Shown: positions 25,601 through 40,068 of the stretch, piece by piece
Position numbering within the stretch: position 1 is the stretch's first letter
Layout: each line of letters starts with the position of its first letter
Assembly: GCF_000002995.4 (NCBI RefSeq)
Contig: NW_025062476.1
Location: 11,096,501 to 11,160,500, forward strand
Reading direction: 5' to 3'
From: Brugia malayi
Taxonomy: Eukaryota; Nematoda; Chromadorea; Rhabditida; Onchocercidae
Length of the DNA: 64,000 nt
Made by a program: the position numbers and the translations under genes
The notes under the pieces: model-generated
What the model saw: the letters and a program-made list of their open reading frames with translations, nothing else
What the model was told of the DNA's origin: nothing
The model's database searches: none

Positions 25601-28600
25601 ATTATTTTTTCTATGTTTTTATCATTATTATCAAATATTCTTCTAAAACACTGATTATTCAATAGAAATAGCATGTTGGCTTGTTAAAGTTTCAAAAATC
25701 ATTTCATTAATCATTGCTAATGTTTAATTTCTTAAACAAATTTAATAGCTTTAATCTTTCATTCTTAATTTCATTTTATACAAAATTTCAAATTATCTCA
25801 GAATAAGTTATTCAATAAATTCGAATTACTAATTCTCAATTTAATACTTCACTTAAATTATTACTAATTGAGAAGATAATGAATTCTTCAAAGGTAAACA
25901 AAAATAGATCATTTTATTTAATGTCTTTGATTACCACATTTTTCTTAGTAGCAAAATTAAATAAATTTAAATGGAAATCAAAATTTTCAAATCAAAATTG
26001 TTTTGCCAAAAATATAGCAGAAATTTCAAAAATATGGAATAATTCTAATTAAATATCAATATAGTGTATTAAAGAATCAAAAATAATTGATCACTTTTTC
26101 TCCAATAATTTTTAATAATTATTCAATTACATAAAAAAAATATTGATTATGTATATTTAATATATATGCAAAAAAAAAAATGAAATTCGATTCTCATTTA
26201 AGAATAAATGAATGATTAAAGTACTGACTAATTAACATTTAAGGAAAATAATAGGAAATGAGCCAAGTAAGAAAGATTTCAAATTATCAAACTAAACCAT
26301 CAGCTAAATATTATATCGATCTGTAAATTTGTATTGAGCAAATTTCCTTAAAATATTTTATTTTTGTAATATATTGTTCATAATCAACAATTCTTATTAA
26401 ATTGCACCAAAAATTTTTGAATTCTTAATAAGAATTCATTTTTTCTTTCCTTTCTTTCTTTTTTTCTTGCAAAATTTTATCAGTCGTTGCAAAAAAAAAA
26501 AAAAAAAAAGGAAAAGGAAAAGGAAAGAAAGCATTAAATACGAAATGAAATAATATTTTCTTTTTTTTTTTGAACGAAAAAGGAAACAAAAAAAAAAAAA
26601 ATTTCGTATCGATCAAAACATAAATTAAAGGAATTTACCAAAGCAAATAGAAAAAGAAAAAAAAGAGAAGCAAAAAAAAAAAATTTTCGAAAGACTTAGC
26701 AAAATTTCCAAATACGAATAGTTATTCTAAGAAGGCTTTATTTTTATTTTTATTTTTTTTCTCTTTCTTTTCACTTTTTTTTTTTTTGTTTCTCTTTTTG
26801 CTAACAATTTTTGCTGCTTCACATCGAGCAATTCCCAAATGCTTTTTAAATTCTCCATTAAATTCATTCCCTTTGACTATTTCTGTTTCGATCGTAATGA
26901 AGTTATGAAGTTTTATTTCCTTTCCTCATTTTTTTTTTCCACTTCACTCCCTCTATCATAATTGAAATAAAATAATTGAGGTGAGAATTTGCTAATATAC
27001 GAAACTTTCATTGCATTATATTAATAATATATGGTACATTGCAAAACAATTTTTACCCTTATCAATCAAAAGGAAATGAAAAAAAGTTGGGGATAAACAA
27101 ATAATTGATAAAATAAGAAAGTGATAAATTGCTGATATGAAAACAATAATTAAGATGAAGAATGTATATGATAAATAAATATAATATTAAAATTAATAGC
27201 TAAAATGTGGAACTAGAATTTTTTTTTTTTTGATTCATAAGGAAATATCCATTTTTATCTGTTTACAACAACCATTACTAATACTTTTATTTTGTAACAG
27301 TAGTTGTTAAAATAACAATAATAATAATGGCAATGATGATGATAATAATAAATAATAATAGCTGTAATAAATAACAACAATAATAATAATAAATAGTATT
27401 AACAGTAAGAATAATAACGGTAATAAATGATAATAATAATGTAATGATAGGAAAAAGAATAATAATAAATAATAATAACAGCAACAACAACAGTAATAAT
27501 AACGGTCATAATATGGAAAATGGTTAGCAACAAAATAAACAGTATTGCTTATCATTATTAGATATTATTACATTAAGATAGTAATTGCTATGATAACAAT
27601 AAAAACAGCAATAATGATGATAACAATAACAACAATAGTAATTTCAACAATAAAAATATATTTGACAAACAAAATCAACAATGCAACTTATCATAATTGT
27701 TTGATAAGCAACAATAATAATACCATTTTGCTACACAATAGCAATGCTAAACTAAGCAAACAAAACAAAAAAACATACACATACAAAAAAGAAATCAATA
27801 AAAAAAGAAAAATAGAATGAAAAAGAGAAAAAAAAAAAAAATGAAAAAATAACAGGATGCCAATTGAATTGTTAGAAAATTGTTAATGTATCCAACCCAT
27901 CACAAAGGGTTTTTAATTTATAATCAAGCAAACGAGGGACAACAGCAATTGCTTGTCGCTCTATCGCATTTTCACTTTTTGCGTTTTATTTGAGGTATAA
28001 TTTCATTGATATTTTTGAGGTATAACTTTAAACATTCAATTAAAAATATCAAAAATGAAAATTTTTTTTCTCCAACTTCCTTTCTCTTCTTCTTCCCCTT
28101 CTTTTTTCTTTTTCATTTACTCTTTTTTTTTTTTTTCAATAGTAATAACAGAAATGTGATATTTGAATTTCTTTTTTGGAAAAAAATTGAAATTATAAAT
28201 TAATAAATTGTAAAGGAAAGAATTTTCCTCTTAATTCCAATTTTTTTTTCTTTGTTTCTATTTTTTAATGTTATCGCTGCAAAATTTTTGTTTCTTTTTT
28301 TGTTTTTTTGTTTGTTTTTTCATATTTGTTTAGTATTTTTTAATTTTTTTTTTTTAGTGTTTAAAAAGGGAAAAAAAAAATTGGACATTTCTACTATTTG
28401 ACACTACTATTAATTAGCTATATTGATGGAATATACAATTGGGAACAATTTACTATATTATTTCGAATCATTTATGCTGTTAGTAATTTATGCTAATTGC
28501 TGCTATTCCGGTGGAAAATTTATGATGCATGTAAATATCTGCTGGAATTTTTCACTTTAGAATTCCTTTTTTTTTTTCATTCGAGTCTTTTTTACTCTAA

Positions 28601-28708
28601 AAGCTATTATTTATTTGGCATATTTTAATATTTTAAACTACTCATCCACTATAAAAGAAAAAAAAAAAAGAACAAATAAATAAATAAACAAACAATACAA
28701 ATATTTGA

Positions 28709-28755
28709 ATGATGAGACGACGACATACGGTATGGTTTGGACCCGAATGTCGAAG
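28709..28755 (+). other. Candidate alternative first exon of the PDE4-like gene (promoter B)
   Basis: Two tandem ATGs (28709, 28712) open the peptide MMRRRHTVWFGPECR and end with two leftover bases (AG) before a good donor, GTATGC, at 28756. This is the phase required by the exon at 41960, giving an Arg codon and then [10 protein letters not shown]. Such an isoform would replace the 37020 exon, including its PKA site. Support is phase, donor quality and local base composition; no transcript data were available. Confidence 0.45.
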
Positions 28756-31700
28756 GTATGCTATCTTATTATTACTTTTTCTTTTTTTGCTTTGTTTATT
28801 AAAAGAATGCTTATTTTTTTAGAAAGAAAAAAAAAGAAGGAAATGAACTCTTGTAAAATGTTTAAAGTTGTAATATTTTTGTTGTAATGCAAAATAATAT
28901 TTTTATTGATTCTATGATTTTATGAAATAATTTCATTAATTATTTCATGTGAAAAAAGGAAAAAAATTGAATGATTTCGTGCATTAATATGAAGATTTTA
29001 TCTTTGATTTTTACTTCTTTTCGTTGAAAACAAAAATTATATTAAAAACTAATAATATTAAAATATGAATTGAAATGAAAAATACATCAATTAGTATAAG
29101 CAGCGTTAATTACACTTATTTAACTCAAAAATTAATTTCTTTCTAAACTATTATCCCAAAAAAAAAAGAAAAAACAAAAAGTAATATTCATTAATAAAAA
29201 ATTCCCCTTTTTTTTTTGTTTGATTTTTTCATTCAAAATGAATAATTATAATATCATAAATATTATTACTAATATTTCTAATATATTATTAATCACTTCC
29301 ATTTGTGATCTTATTTTAGCAAAAAAAATTGCATGCAGTTATTGACGAATAGATTACAATCAATAATATTTACCATTTTTAAATTTAATTTTTACTCTAT
29401 TAATTAGCACTGATTTAGCATAATGAATCACTGAATCCAACTGAATAAAAATCGATGAATAGTTTTGCTAACATTAGCAAGAAATTATAACGATTTTGAG
29501 ATTTCATAAATTTGTTCCGCTTGAATTGAATATGGTAAGCATTGCTTCCATGATATTCCTCCCTTTTCTTTTTTTTTTTTTTTTTTTTTAAATTCAATTC
29601 TTCGAGCATTTGATGCATTATTCTGACCAATTAAGCTGAATGAATGATGGCTTATTCTGCTAAGCATACTTTCCATTCTAACAATTCAAAATGCTTACAT
29701 GTTAAATCATTCGAAACAGAGCTGATGCGACAGATAAAATAAAAAAAATGAAATTTTAAATAAAATTTTGCCAATAATTTGCAACCACAAATAATATTGC
29801 TTGCATGTTACATTGATAATACAAACTATTACTATGTTATTGTCCCCTTCCTTTTATCAAAAGTTATTTATCATTTCTGTTTATCTTCTATACATTTCCC
29901 AATGTGAATAAAAACAATTTAAATTATATTTCTTTGATAAGTCATTCCTAATTACGTATAGAATTCATAGTTTTTGAATAGCTATTATTGTTAATGTACT
30001 AATAATCATTGTTCGTTGATAATATTTCACTAAATATAATTTGTAATTGTTTAGTTTAAAAAAAAAAAATTATTATTCACATAGCAAATTTTTTTTTTGT
30101 AATTTATAAAAGAATCAGTTAATTCTTCTTTTTTCTTTATGTCATTGCTAATAAACAAGAAATTATAATTTTTATGTGAATATCAACTTTAGTATCTAAA
30201 ATTTTTATATTATGCCTCCATTTATTTATTTTTATTCTTTTATTCAAACGACTTCTACACTATGCTTCATTGATCAAGTTTTAAAGTTGATTAAAAAAGG
30301 GCCATCAATGTTTCCAAAATTCAAAAATGGTTTACAAAGTTATTAGTTAACAAGAGATTAAGAAATAAAAAATATATATTTATGCAGCTTTTTCTTGTAA
30401 TGTTGAGAACTAAGTTTGACCTTATAGTTTCTATTTGATATGAATTATACATGAACTGAAATGTTGTCAGTTTAACAGTACTAAATTTGTTGAAAAATTT
30501 CAACTATGCTTTTCTGTTTTTGTTGGTTTCATTTTATTTTGTTATTTTTGATTATTCCTACAAGTTTAATGGATTAAATTTAAGAAAACAAATATTAGTG
30601 GTGAGATCAATGATAATAACACCATAGCATCGTTATTCTTTAAAAAATAATATTAGTAGTAGTAATAATAGAATAATAATAACCCAGTAATAATAATTAA
30701 TGATAACAACAATAATTGGCAATAATTATTACCATTAATAATAATGGTGATAATAATAAAAGTTAACAATGATAGCAACAATAATAGTGGTAATAATAAT
30801 ACAATTTTTTAGTATACGAATTACTAGTGGTATTTTTCAACATTTCTCAATCTCTTCTCTAAGCATTATGATAATCGAAAATTATTATTTCAGCAACTTT
30901 TCAATATGCAAAAATTTCATCAAGAACTTAAATAATTAAGCTCGATGAAAGTAATTTTACTTTAAGACTTCAAAATCTCTTATACCTTCTCATCTCGTTT
31001 ATTTTTTCTTGATCACTTCTAATTAACTCTTCATTTCACTTAAAAAGTAAGTAAAATATTATAATTATAATTCTTTTTAGCAACGCATCAATAATATATT
31101 TGTTTGATTAAATGCACAACTCTTTCGAACATTTCTAAATATGCTAATAGTATAGACGTAATAAATTATACATATATAATAGTGTAGATATTATCCACAC
31201 GTAAATGTTTTACGTAAGTTTTACTATTCGTTCGTATTAGTACTAATGTATATCTGAGAATGCTTTTCGATTATCGATATATCAATATTTGCTGCTTCAG
31301 AATATAAATAAATAAGTATGAGAGAGTGATGAATCAGTTAGTACAATTAAATTTCTCATCTAACCAATATTTTTATCATTATTCATTACAACGGAAATAT
31401 TTGATGAAAAAAAAAAGGAAAAAATTAGAAAAAAAGGAAAGTAAACTTAAAATTTTATAATTTTTTTATATTATAATCTTTGCGATGAAAATTTTTATTA
31501 AACTACTCATAAATATTAATATATATAAAAATCAATGCATTTACGGTAAAATAAATTTATGAGTTTTTTTCTTTTCTTTTTTTTTTTTATAAAAAACTAT
31601 AAAGAGAAAAAGATTTATATTTTTAATGTACTAATATTAACATTCTTTATGTTTCAAAAATCATTTCTTTCCTCTTTTTTTTCCAAACTAATATTTGAAA

Positions 31701-34700
31701 AAAAAAACTTTTTTTTTAGTAAATTAATTTCTTTTTTTTTTGTTTTATACAAATGAAATACATCGTTAACATAATGGCTAATCAATCAAATGGAAAAAGG
31801 AACAAACAAACAAACAAAAAAAAGAGAAAACATTGATGAAGGAAGCCACATTTTCGAATATTTTAATTCTGACCCATCTGTCCTTGCTTTGTTTTGTTTT
31901 TTTCTTGCTTGGGAACAATTGAATAACATATGCCTTAATTTGTTTTTCTTTCGTTTTTTAGTTTTTTTTCTTTTTTTTCAAACTTTTTTTTCTTTGAAAT
32001 AACGAAATTAGAGGAAAGCGAAAAAAGAATAAAGTAAATGATGTTGAATGAGAAAAGAAAAGAAAAGAAAAAAAAGTGAAAGTTTTTTTTTCCTTTTCGT
32101 TGGCCATCATTTTTTCTTCTTTTTTTTTATGAAAGAATAGATTCAAATAATTCAATTATTTCGAATGAATTTTTGTTTCTGTTCTTTTTTCTTCCTTCTT
32201 TCTCTTTCATCTTCTAAGAATGATTTTAAAAAAAAAAAACAGAAAAAAAACATAAAATTTTTTTTTTCTTGTTCATTTTCCTTTTTAGTATGAATTTGTC
32301 AACGTATGGTTTCTTTTTTTCCGTTTTCCATTTTTCATTTTTCATTTTTTTTTTTTGGCTTATAGCGAAACTTGTTGAAATGTTTGTACTTCAAAATAAT
32401 AAACGAATAAACTTCTTTTTTCCTTCTTCGTTTTTTTCCTTTCGTTTCTTTTCTTTATTATTGCATGTGGAAAATTTTACGAAAATAAGTGGAATGGATG
32501 TATTTTGAAGTGTTTTCAAAATATTTCTGATAGTTAATTTTATCATTTTTTCTTCATTCAAAATATTCTTAATCCCAATAGCCAATAACTGCTGATGAAA
32601 TTATTCTTCTTCTTTTAACTCAATTTTAATGCACTGAAAAGGAAAAATTATTTTCCTCTTTTGTTAAGGATAAAAATTATAAAATGAATCACATTGGTGC
32701 CGTTATCAGATTCATTTTTTAAATTTTTCAGTTTTTTTTTTTTTTTTTCCTTTTCATCCGTTTTCATTTTTATAAATAAAAAATTTTTTACACTCATTTT
32801 TTCAATATTTATTTATTTTTTCAAATGGAAGATACGATTTATCATCCTATTTCAATTATCCAGTATCCTTCTTATGATTTTAGCAGGTATGTCAGTAAAT
32901 TATCTACCTTAGAAGATAAATTCTTAATTCTAAAATTTAAGGATATATGTATAAGTATATTTATGTGTAGGTATAGTAAGGAATATAACTTGGAATGATT
33001 TCCAATTAATAGTTCTTCCATTGAAATTTTATTTTCATAAGGAGTGAAAAAGAACCGTAATAAATTTTCAATTTTCAATTTAAATTGATAAACTTATTTT
33101 TGGAAAAAGTATTTTTTTTATTTTTCTCAGTTTGATTTTTCATTCTTCTTTCACTCTAATTTCTTTGCTTTCTTTCTTTTTTTCTTGTGGTATTAGTATT
33201 ATTGAAATGATTATTGATTGGATTTTTTTTAGTGGAATGATTTTGAATGATTTAATTAATAACTTTTCTAATAGTTCTGTTTTTTGAAATTTGAGAATAT
33301 TTTTCACACAACCACATTTTTCTTGGATTATTCCGAAGATTTGAAATGTATCCCTTGAATTTGCTTAAAAATATTTAGATTTCATAGATAAATATCACAT
33401 TTTTTCTTGACATATTTTACGACAAATTATATCTATTCAAATGAAAATAGTATAATTTGTGCGAATGCAAATTTTAAGGAATAATTTGGATTGAATCATT
33501 TCAATTTTGTCAAATCTGCAGCTTCTCACTCTCTCTGATGTCATTTTCTGATGGATTTGACAAAATCTTACTTACTATGCCTACTGATTATAATGATGGC
33601 AGCCGAATATACTGGTAATAATGCTTATTATTAGTAATAACAGTAGAATAGTAATGATCAATAATAATAATAATATTATTGTTATCATTATTAATTATGC
33701 TTATTAAGTTTTATTGATTGATTAAATTACTCATAATTTATAATTTTTGAATGCATGGAAGAGAATGGAATTGTGAATTTTATTTTTTTTCCATGGAATT
33801 AGTTCAGTTTTTCTTTCTTTTCCTCTTTTTCATTACTTTCGTCTTCTCCTTCCCTGTTTTTTGTTAAAAGTAAATAGTGAACAGTGAAAGACTAAAATGC
33901 AAGTAGCAGGTATCTTCAACGGATTAAACTTGCAAGTAGGTATCAATATTACCACTTGTCACTCGAGAAATCAATGAAATAATGATATAGTGAAAGATTA
34001 TATGAAGAGAAATTGGTGCGAAAAAGTTAAATTTTAAACTTTCTCTCAATCACTCATTATTATTATTAATAGTTATCTATGAATTAGTTAGTTATCACTT
34101 TTACTATTACTGATATTATTAATTACTGTATCCAAGTTATTATTATACACAATTAATAATAATCACTAATAACTATTACTAATAGCTTAAAATAGTTTGG
34201 ATATAATATCTAATCTTTAATTGTTTTATTGGCATAGCTATACGAAAAAAAAAGCTGATATAAACTATAAACGAAAAACGAAAAACAAAGAAAAATAAAA
34301 ATGAGAATTTAAAGAAAACCTTAGAAGGAGAGAAGGAGAAAGTACAACAATCAACGGAATGGAAATAAGAAAAAAAAGTGATTGATTGATTTAAATATAT
34401 AGATCATAAATAATGAGAAAAATGACAATAAAATAGGCTTATTTATCATTTACAATAAAACTTGCTAAGCTTGCAGATTATTCTATAAAATTTCGGGGAC
34501 AGTAATATACCTGTTCATGCTTTTTTTTTTGCTTTTCTTTGAGGTAATATAAGTTGTATGTAGTTACAGCACTCATTTAATTCTCAGTCAAGAAATAAGA
34601 CATAGCACTTTCAATTAATTAGTATAAATGGTGGTATTAATTGAGAGTTGATGGAATACTGTTATGAAAGGACATTTTTATAATTCTGTGCTAACTATCC

Positions 34701-36119
34701 ACGTTTTAACTGTCTTTTGATTTTTTTTTTTTAATGCTACGTCTATTTTGATAACTGATAATTCAGCTATTACTGTATTATGCATGCAGCAATAGAATAT
34801 ACATATATGAGCTTTGTTTGTTTTACTTGTTTAATTATTAATGTAACTAATTAATCAGCTTATTTATTCACTGAATTAATCAATTAATCAGTTTATTTAT
34901 TTATACCAAATTTATTTTATTACTTATTAATTTATTGTTTTCTTTTCATTCATTACCATTTATTTATAAATTCATCAATCGAAAAAAAAACAAAATTACA
35001 AGAAAACTCGTGCTTTTATTGTATTCCTTTTTGACTTTTTAATTTCATTTAAGAAAATAATGCTAAAAAAAAGAGGAAAATAATTAGCGAAAAAAAAATG
35101 ATGGAAAAATGAAAAGAAAGAAATATGGAATGGGAAAAAAGGATTGATAATTTTAAAAAAAAAAGAAAAGAGATACTTTTTGTTTTTGTTACTGAATATT
35201 TCATTTAATCCCACCTATTTATTCCGCTTTATCTTTTTGAAAAAAGTAAAAAAAAAAAAAGAAAGAAAGAAAAGATGAGGGAAAAGAAATACAAAGAGAA
35301 AATAGACGTAAATGATAGCAATAAGATAAAACAATGCAAAACGATCATATTAAAGAGAGAGAGAGAAGGAAAAGATAGCAAAAACTGTCTATAATGTTAA
35401 GTGATGATAATAAAAAAAAAAAAGTTTAATTTATTAGTAGATATTTAATCTTAATCGTAGGTTTCATCTTGATGTTATTTCATTTCAAATTCATTTTACA
35501 AAAGAACAAAAAAAAAAATCCTTCGTACTTTTAATATCATTTACTTTTTCTTTTCTTATTTTCCTATCGACTTTCATTTTACAATCAAACAATCTCTTTC
35601 AATTTCCTTTTCTACAAGTTTTGTTTAAATTCTAATACTACTTTTCATTCGCTCATTCTTTCTCTCTTTTGTATTACTTCTTTTCCTCTTTTCTACTCTC
35701 TTTCTCTCTCTCTCTCTATCCCTGTCTTCCATTTTTTTCCTTATACATTATTCTCAGACTTAATTATTGCTACCACTTTTGTTTACTAACTTTTATTTCC
35801 CTCTTCTATCTTCCCTATTTTTTTATATTTTTCTTTCCTCTTTTTTTTCTTTCTTAACTTTTTTTTTTTCATTTAGAATATCACTTTTAAAATTTATGGT
35901 AGAGAATAATTTTTAAGTTTAAATATAGTATTTAGGTATAGCTTTTTAGGACACAATATTTTAAACATATATATATTTTTTTTTGAGATATAACATTTGG
36001 GATAAGTATAAGTTCATTAATTAGACCAATTATTCATAATTTTAAAGAATTTTTCTCTCTTTTTTTTTGTTCAGTAGCATTTTATATATTTTTTCACTAG
36101 TATCTATACAAATACAAAT

Positions 36120-36300
36120 ACACACATACACACACAGTGACAGACGCGTACACACGCTTACATACATAGAGAGGGAAACATTTATGAAGCAATTGACATC
36201 GCAACATCTTTCAGTTGAATGGAGTGAGAGGAGGAGAAGAAGGACGTTGAGCCTAAACTGTTAGGGAGCTTTTGGTGCTGGAGATCTGTGCAGAAGCTTT
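36120..36300. promoter_or_regulatory. GC-richer island 0.7-0.9 kb upstream of the proximal PDE4 start
   Basis: An island with ACAC repeats, GAGAGG/GAGGAGGAG purine runs and a stretch of about 50% GC (36195-36300) stands out from the T/A-rich flanks. It contains a short open frame (ATG at 36184) with no donor in a useful phase, so it is more likely promoter or leader than coding exon. Confidence 0.3.
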
Positions 36301-37019
36301 TTCTTACTTTTTTCTTTTTTTTGTGATTTATCAGTTTTCATCGAGTGATAAAAAATATTTGATAATATTTTGCAAAAACAAAAAAAAAAAAGAAAAATTC
36401 TATATTTAAAATATATTCCAGAATTATCATATTTTTCTCTTGTGGACTACAACTTCTCTTCTATCAATTATTTTCCATCATTTCTTATTTTTCTTACTCC
36501 TTCTAATTATATCAACTAGTGCTATCGATCGATTTAAATCAAAAGGAAAAAAAAAAGAAAGGAAGAAGCATTATTATTCCTCCTGTTTTATTATTTCTTC
36601 TATTTATGGCTATTAACTGATAATAATGTATGATAAATTTTATAATAGCATACCTTTCTATACTCATACTACTATTACTATCATTATTGCGGACAACAAC
36701 AGCAACAACAATAAACAATAATTATTACTACTGTACTCATTTCTTTTGTTATATCTATTTGATATTGTTATTACTGCTACATTACCTTTCTTATTGTTAT
36801 GAGAAATAAAAGTACTTGGTACAAATCATTTTAATTTAACTGATATTTTAAACAGTCTTATTCATAAATCAATAATAAACAGCAATAGTAATTATAAAAG
36901 GAGGAAGAAAACGACTACAACGACAATAGCAAAAATATTAATCATAGCAACAATAAAAATAAAATTATTATTATTCTAATAATATTAGTAATGTTAATAT
37001 AATAATAATAAAAACAACA

Positions 37020-39990
37020 ATGGCAGCACAGCAACCTCATACGAGGCGTACCTCATTTACCACCCAGAAACGTGATCTGAATTTTCATCAATTTCTCAGG
37101 CCCAATTCGACCGATTTCAGTTCCCCAGCTACAACTGTTGCTGTGGACGTTACTAACACAAGCAATCTAAAGGTAGGCCCAAGCAGTGGCCAACCTAGAC
37201 GTGAATCCTTTCTTTATCGGCCATCAATCGACGAACGTGAACTCAATCGTTCCGCTTCACGTACTTCATCGATCACCTCTATTGCAGCACAGTAAGCACT
37301 TTTTGATTATTGTAAATTTTTTTTCCTTTACTCTTCACCCTTTTCCTTTTTTTTCTTTTTTTTTTTTTTTTTTTTTGTTTTTTTGTTTTCTTCATTTTCA
37401 ATCTTTCTGCTTGTAGTAAATCTTTTTTTTTCTTTTCTAATTTAAAAATCTTTTTTTCCTGATTTAAATTTGTATCTGCATGTGAGACTTAATATACATA
37501 GCAAAGTTCTTCTTTCCAGAAATAAAAAAAAAAAAAGGCAGAAAAGTGTATTCGAATAAATAAAATACAAAGTATAAAGTTAACGAAACAATATACGTAT
37601 TAGATATTTATATTGTTTGGTTGGCAATTTAATTTTACTACATCCTTGTGTATTGTTTGCTTAGCATTTGAGATATTTTAATTGAAATATTTCATCTCTT
37701 TTATTTTAATTTTTTTATTTTTCCGTCTTTTTTTGGTCTACAAAATTTCTTCCTTTTCTGAAGGAATTCGATGACTACCTGACGAAGCTGTGTAGCCACC
37801 TATTTTAGATTTCAATTCTTTTTTTTTTTTTGCTTTAATTACTCATTTATGGTTTTTGCTTAGGCTATCTATATAAGGATATTAAGCATTGATAATCGAA
37901 ATGAAATTTGCAGCAATGATTTTTTTTAAAGGTTTGCAAGGTATGCTGCAGAAATGTCTTTTTTTAAAAAAGAAATATTGATTTTAAAGAATTAGTCAAG
38001 ATGATTTGGTTGAATAGATTAACATAATTAATGAACAAATTTAGATCAATTACCTTAACAGATGCTCTTTATTCATTTTACTCTCTGTTGTATTTTGATT
38101 ATTTCCTGTAACACAGTCCGGTGATAAACGTCATTGGGTGATTGATTACACTCAGAGATAATGATAATTCGTTAATAGTACAGCTATTAATAACATTTGA
38201 TTACATGATATATTATTTAAACTTTCATATCACATATTATCTTTACACCTTTCTATCAAATTCTTAATGATTACTTCAACTGGTTAATTTACATTTTGAA
38301 GCATATCTTCAGTTTTGTAATAATACACAAATAAAATTTAAAATGTACATTTGAATGGAAATGAAAAGGTAAGCTGAATGGACATATTGATAATTTCAAA
38401 TCCAAAGTGAAACTCGTTTTTAATAATTCGATATATATTTCATTTTTTTTTTTTTTCTTCTTTCTAACCAGTTGTATTGATTCTTTTAAAATTGTCAGTA
38501 TTTCACTCATTATTAAATTTTTGTTTTTTCTTATTAAATTACCAAATTGTTATCATTAATATCATCACATGAATTACTCGCTGTAAAATTATTACTGCGT
38601 TTACCGCATCTTTATCAAAACCTTGAATGTATGGGAGGGATAAACAAATAATAATTTCATTTCATTTTATTCTGAAAATGATTTTGTTTACTTAGCAACA
38701 ATCTAAATGCTACAAATCGTCAAGTAGCAATGTTTCTTTAAATTTATCCGTCAAATTTTGTCAATCAAATTTTATACGTCTCTAGAATTAGTTGCATAGC
38801 ATTCTAAATAAATATATTCAGTTTTGTTTTTCTTGCATCTCTAAATTTTAAATGAATTCTCATAAAGCTATTACGCAGCAATTGCTCTGATAAAATCTGT
38901 TTAAAAAGTATAGAAATGAAAGCAAAATTAAAGAATACAAAGTAAAATGGTGTATGAGAATTAATAGCAAAAATTTAACATTTTTTTTCTTTTGAATTTA
39001 TTCATTAATTTCCAATACAGTTTTTTTCTGATAAATGAAATTTATCTTATTCTTGAAATATTTGATTTTTTTTCTATATTCAAAGAAGTTTTTCCGAAAA
39101 ATAGAGTCTCGATGTTTAGTTTAGTTTTAATTGATTAATATGATTATTTTTAATTAATTCTTAGTTAATTTTTTTATTTAATTACTCGATGGGTTATCAG
39201 TTGTGTTGTTAGTTCCTGGATTTCAGTTATGTATCACTGAAATTTTATTCAAAATATTGGACAAACCATTCTTAAGCATTGATTTTTCCTAAACAACAAT
39301 CTGAGCATATCATCCGTTTAATTTTGTTAATTTATTGGATAAAACATTAAAATGACAAGTAAAAGAGTAGGACAATAATTAATATTTTTAATGGATTGAA
39401 AAACTGAAATAATACGACGGATAAAATAGAAATTATTATATTGTATAAATGAGAAAAAGTAAATGAAAATTGAGATAATTAATTTACCAAAATGATATTA
39501 TATTCATTTCAGATTGTGATTCACATTCGTTTACTTAACTTTTGTTAAATGTAAAATTTGACTAATTTTTCTTATTTATTTTCTCTTTTATTGTTTGAGA
39601 AATTCAATTCAACCTCTATAATAATATATCATTGTCACAAATGTTTCATATGCTTAATTTTTGAATTAAAACACAGCAATGCAATTATAACTGGCAATTT
39701 AAGATGATAAATCGAATTAAATTCATCTAATAGCATGCAAAAATGAAGTAAATTTAAAAAACTACAAATTTAATTTGAAATAATAAATTTGCTTTTCTCA
39801 CAGAATATATTCTTAGAATGGAGATGAATGGGAAAGATATATTTAACGAGATTTTCAATTTGAAATTCTTTCGACTAAGCCATAAATCTATCATTTTTTT
39901 GTATGTGTGTATGCCTGTGTCTGTGTATGTATACGTGCGTACGTGCATGTATGCATGTTTCTGTGTATGTACGTGTGTGTGTGTGTGTGT

Positions 39991-40068
<78 letters not shown>

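Larger units (their letters stand above)
21417..37019. other. 15.6 kb noncoding stretch, probably the first intron(s) of long PDE4 transcripts
   Basis: Apart from the exon-like blocks at 22537-22634 and 28709-28755, only A/T runs and triplet arrays are seen, for example TAA arrays at 27300-27540 and AAT arrays at 30645-30800. A GA tract (35353-35367) and a CT tract (35693-35719) again form an inverted pair. Around 36120-36300 the sequence becomes GC-richer with ACAC and GAGAGG motifs, possibly the leader or promoter of the proximal PDE4 transcript. Confidence 0.4.

Noticed and set aside
33899..33937. Short ATG block ending near GTAGGT as a further PDE4 first exon
   Set aside because: Its possible donors leave zero or one base, not the two needed by the 41960 exon, and no intermediate exon was found.
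36184..36264. 26-codon open frame upstream of the proximal PDE4 start as a coding exon
   Set aside because: It ends in a stop and has no donor in a useful phase. Treated as leader or promoter sequence.
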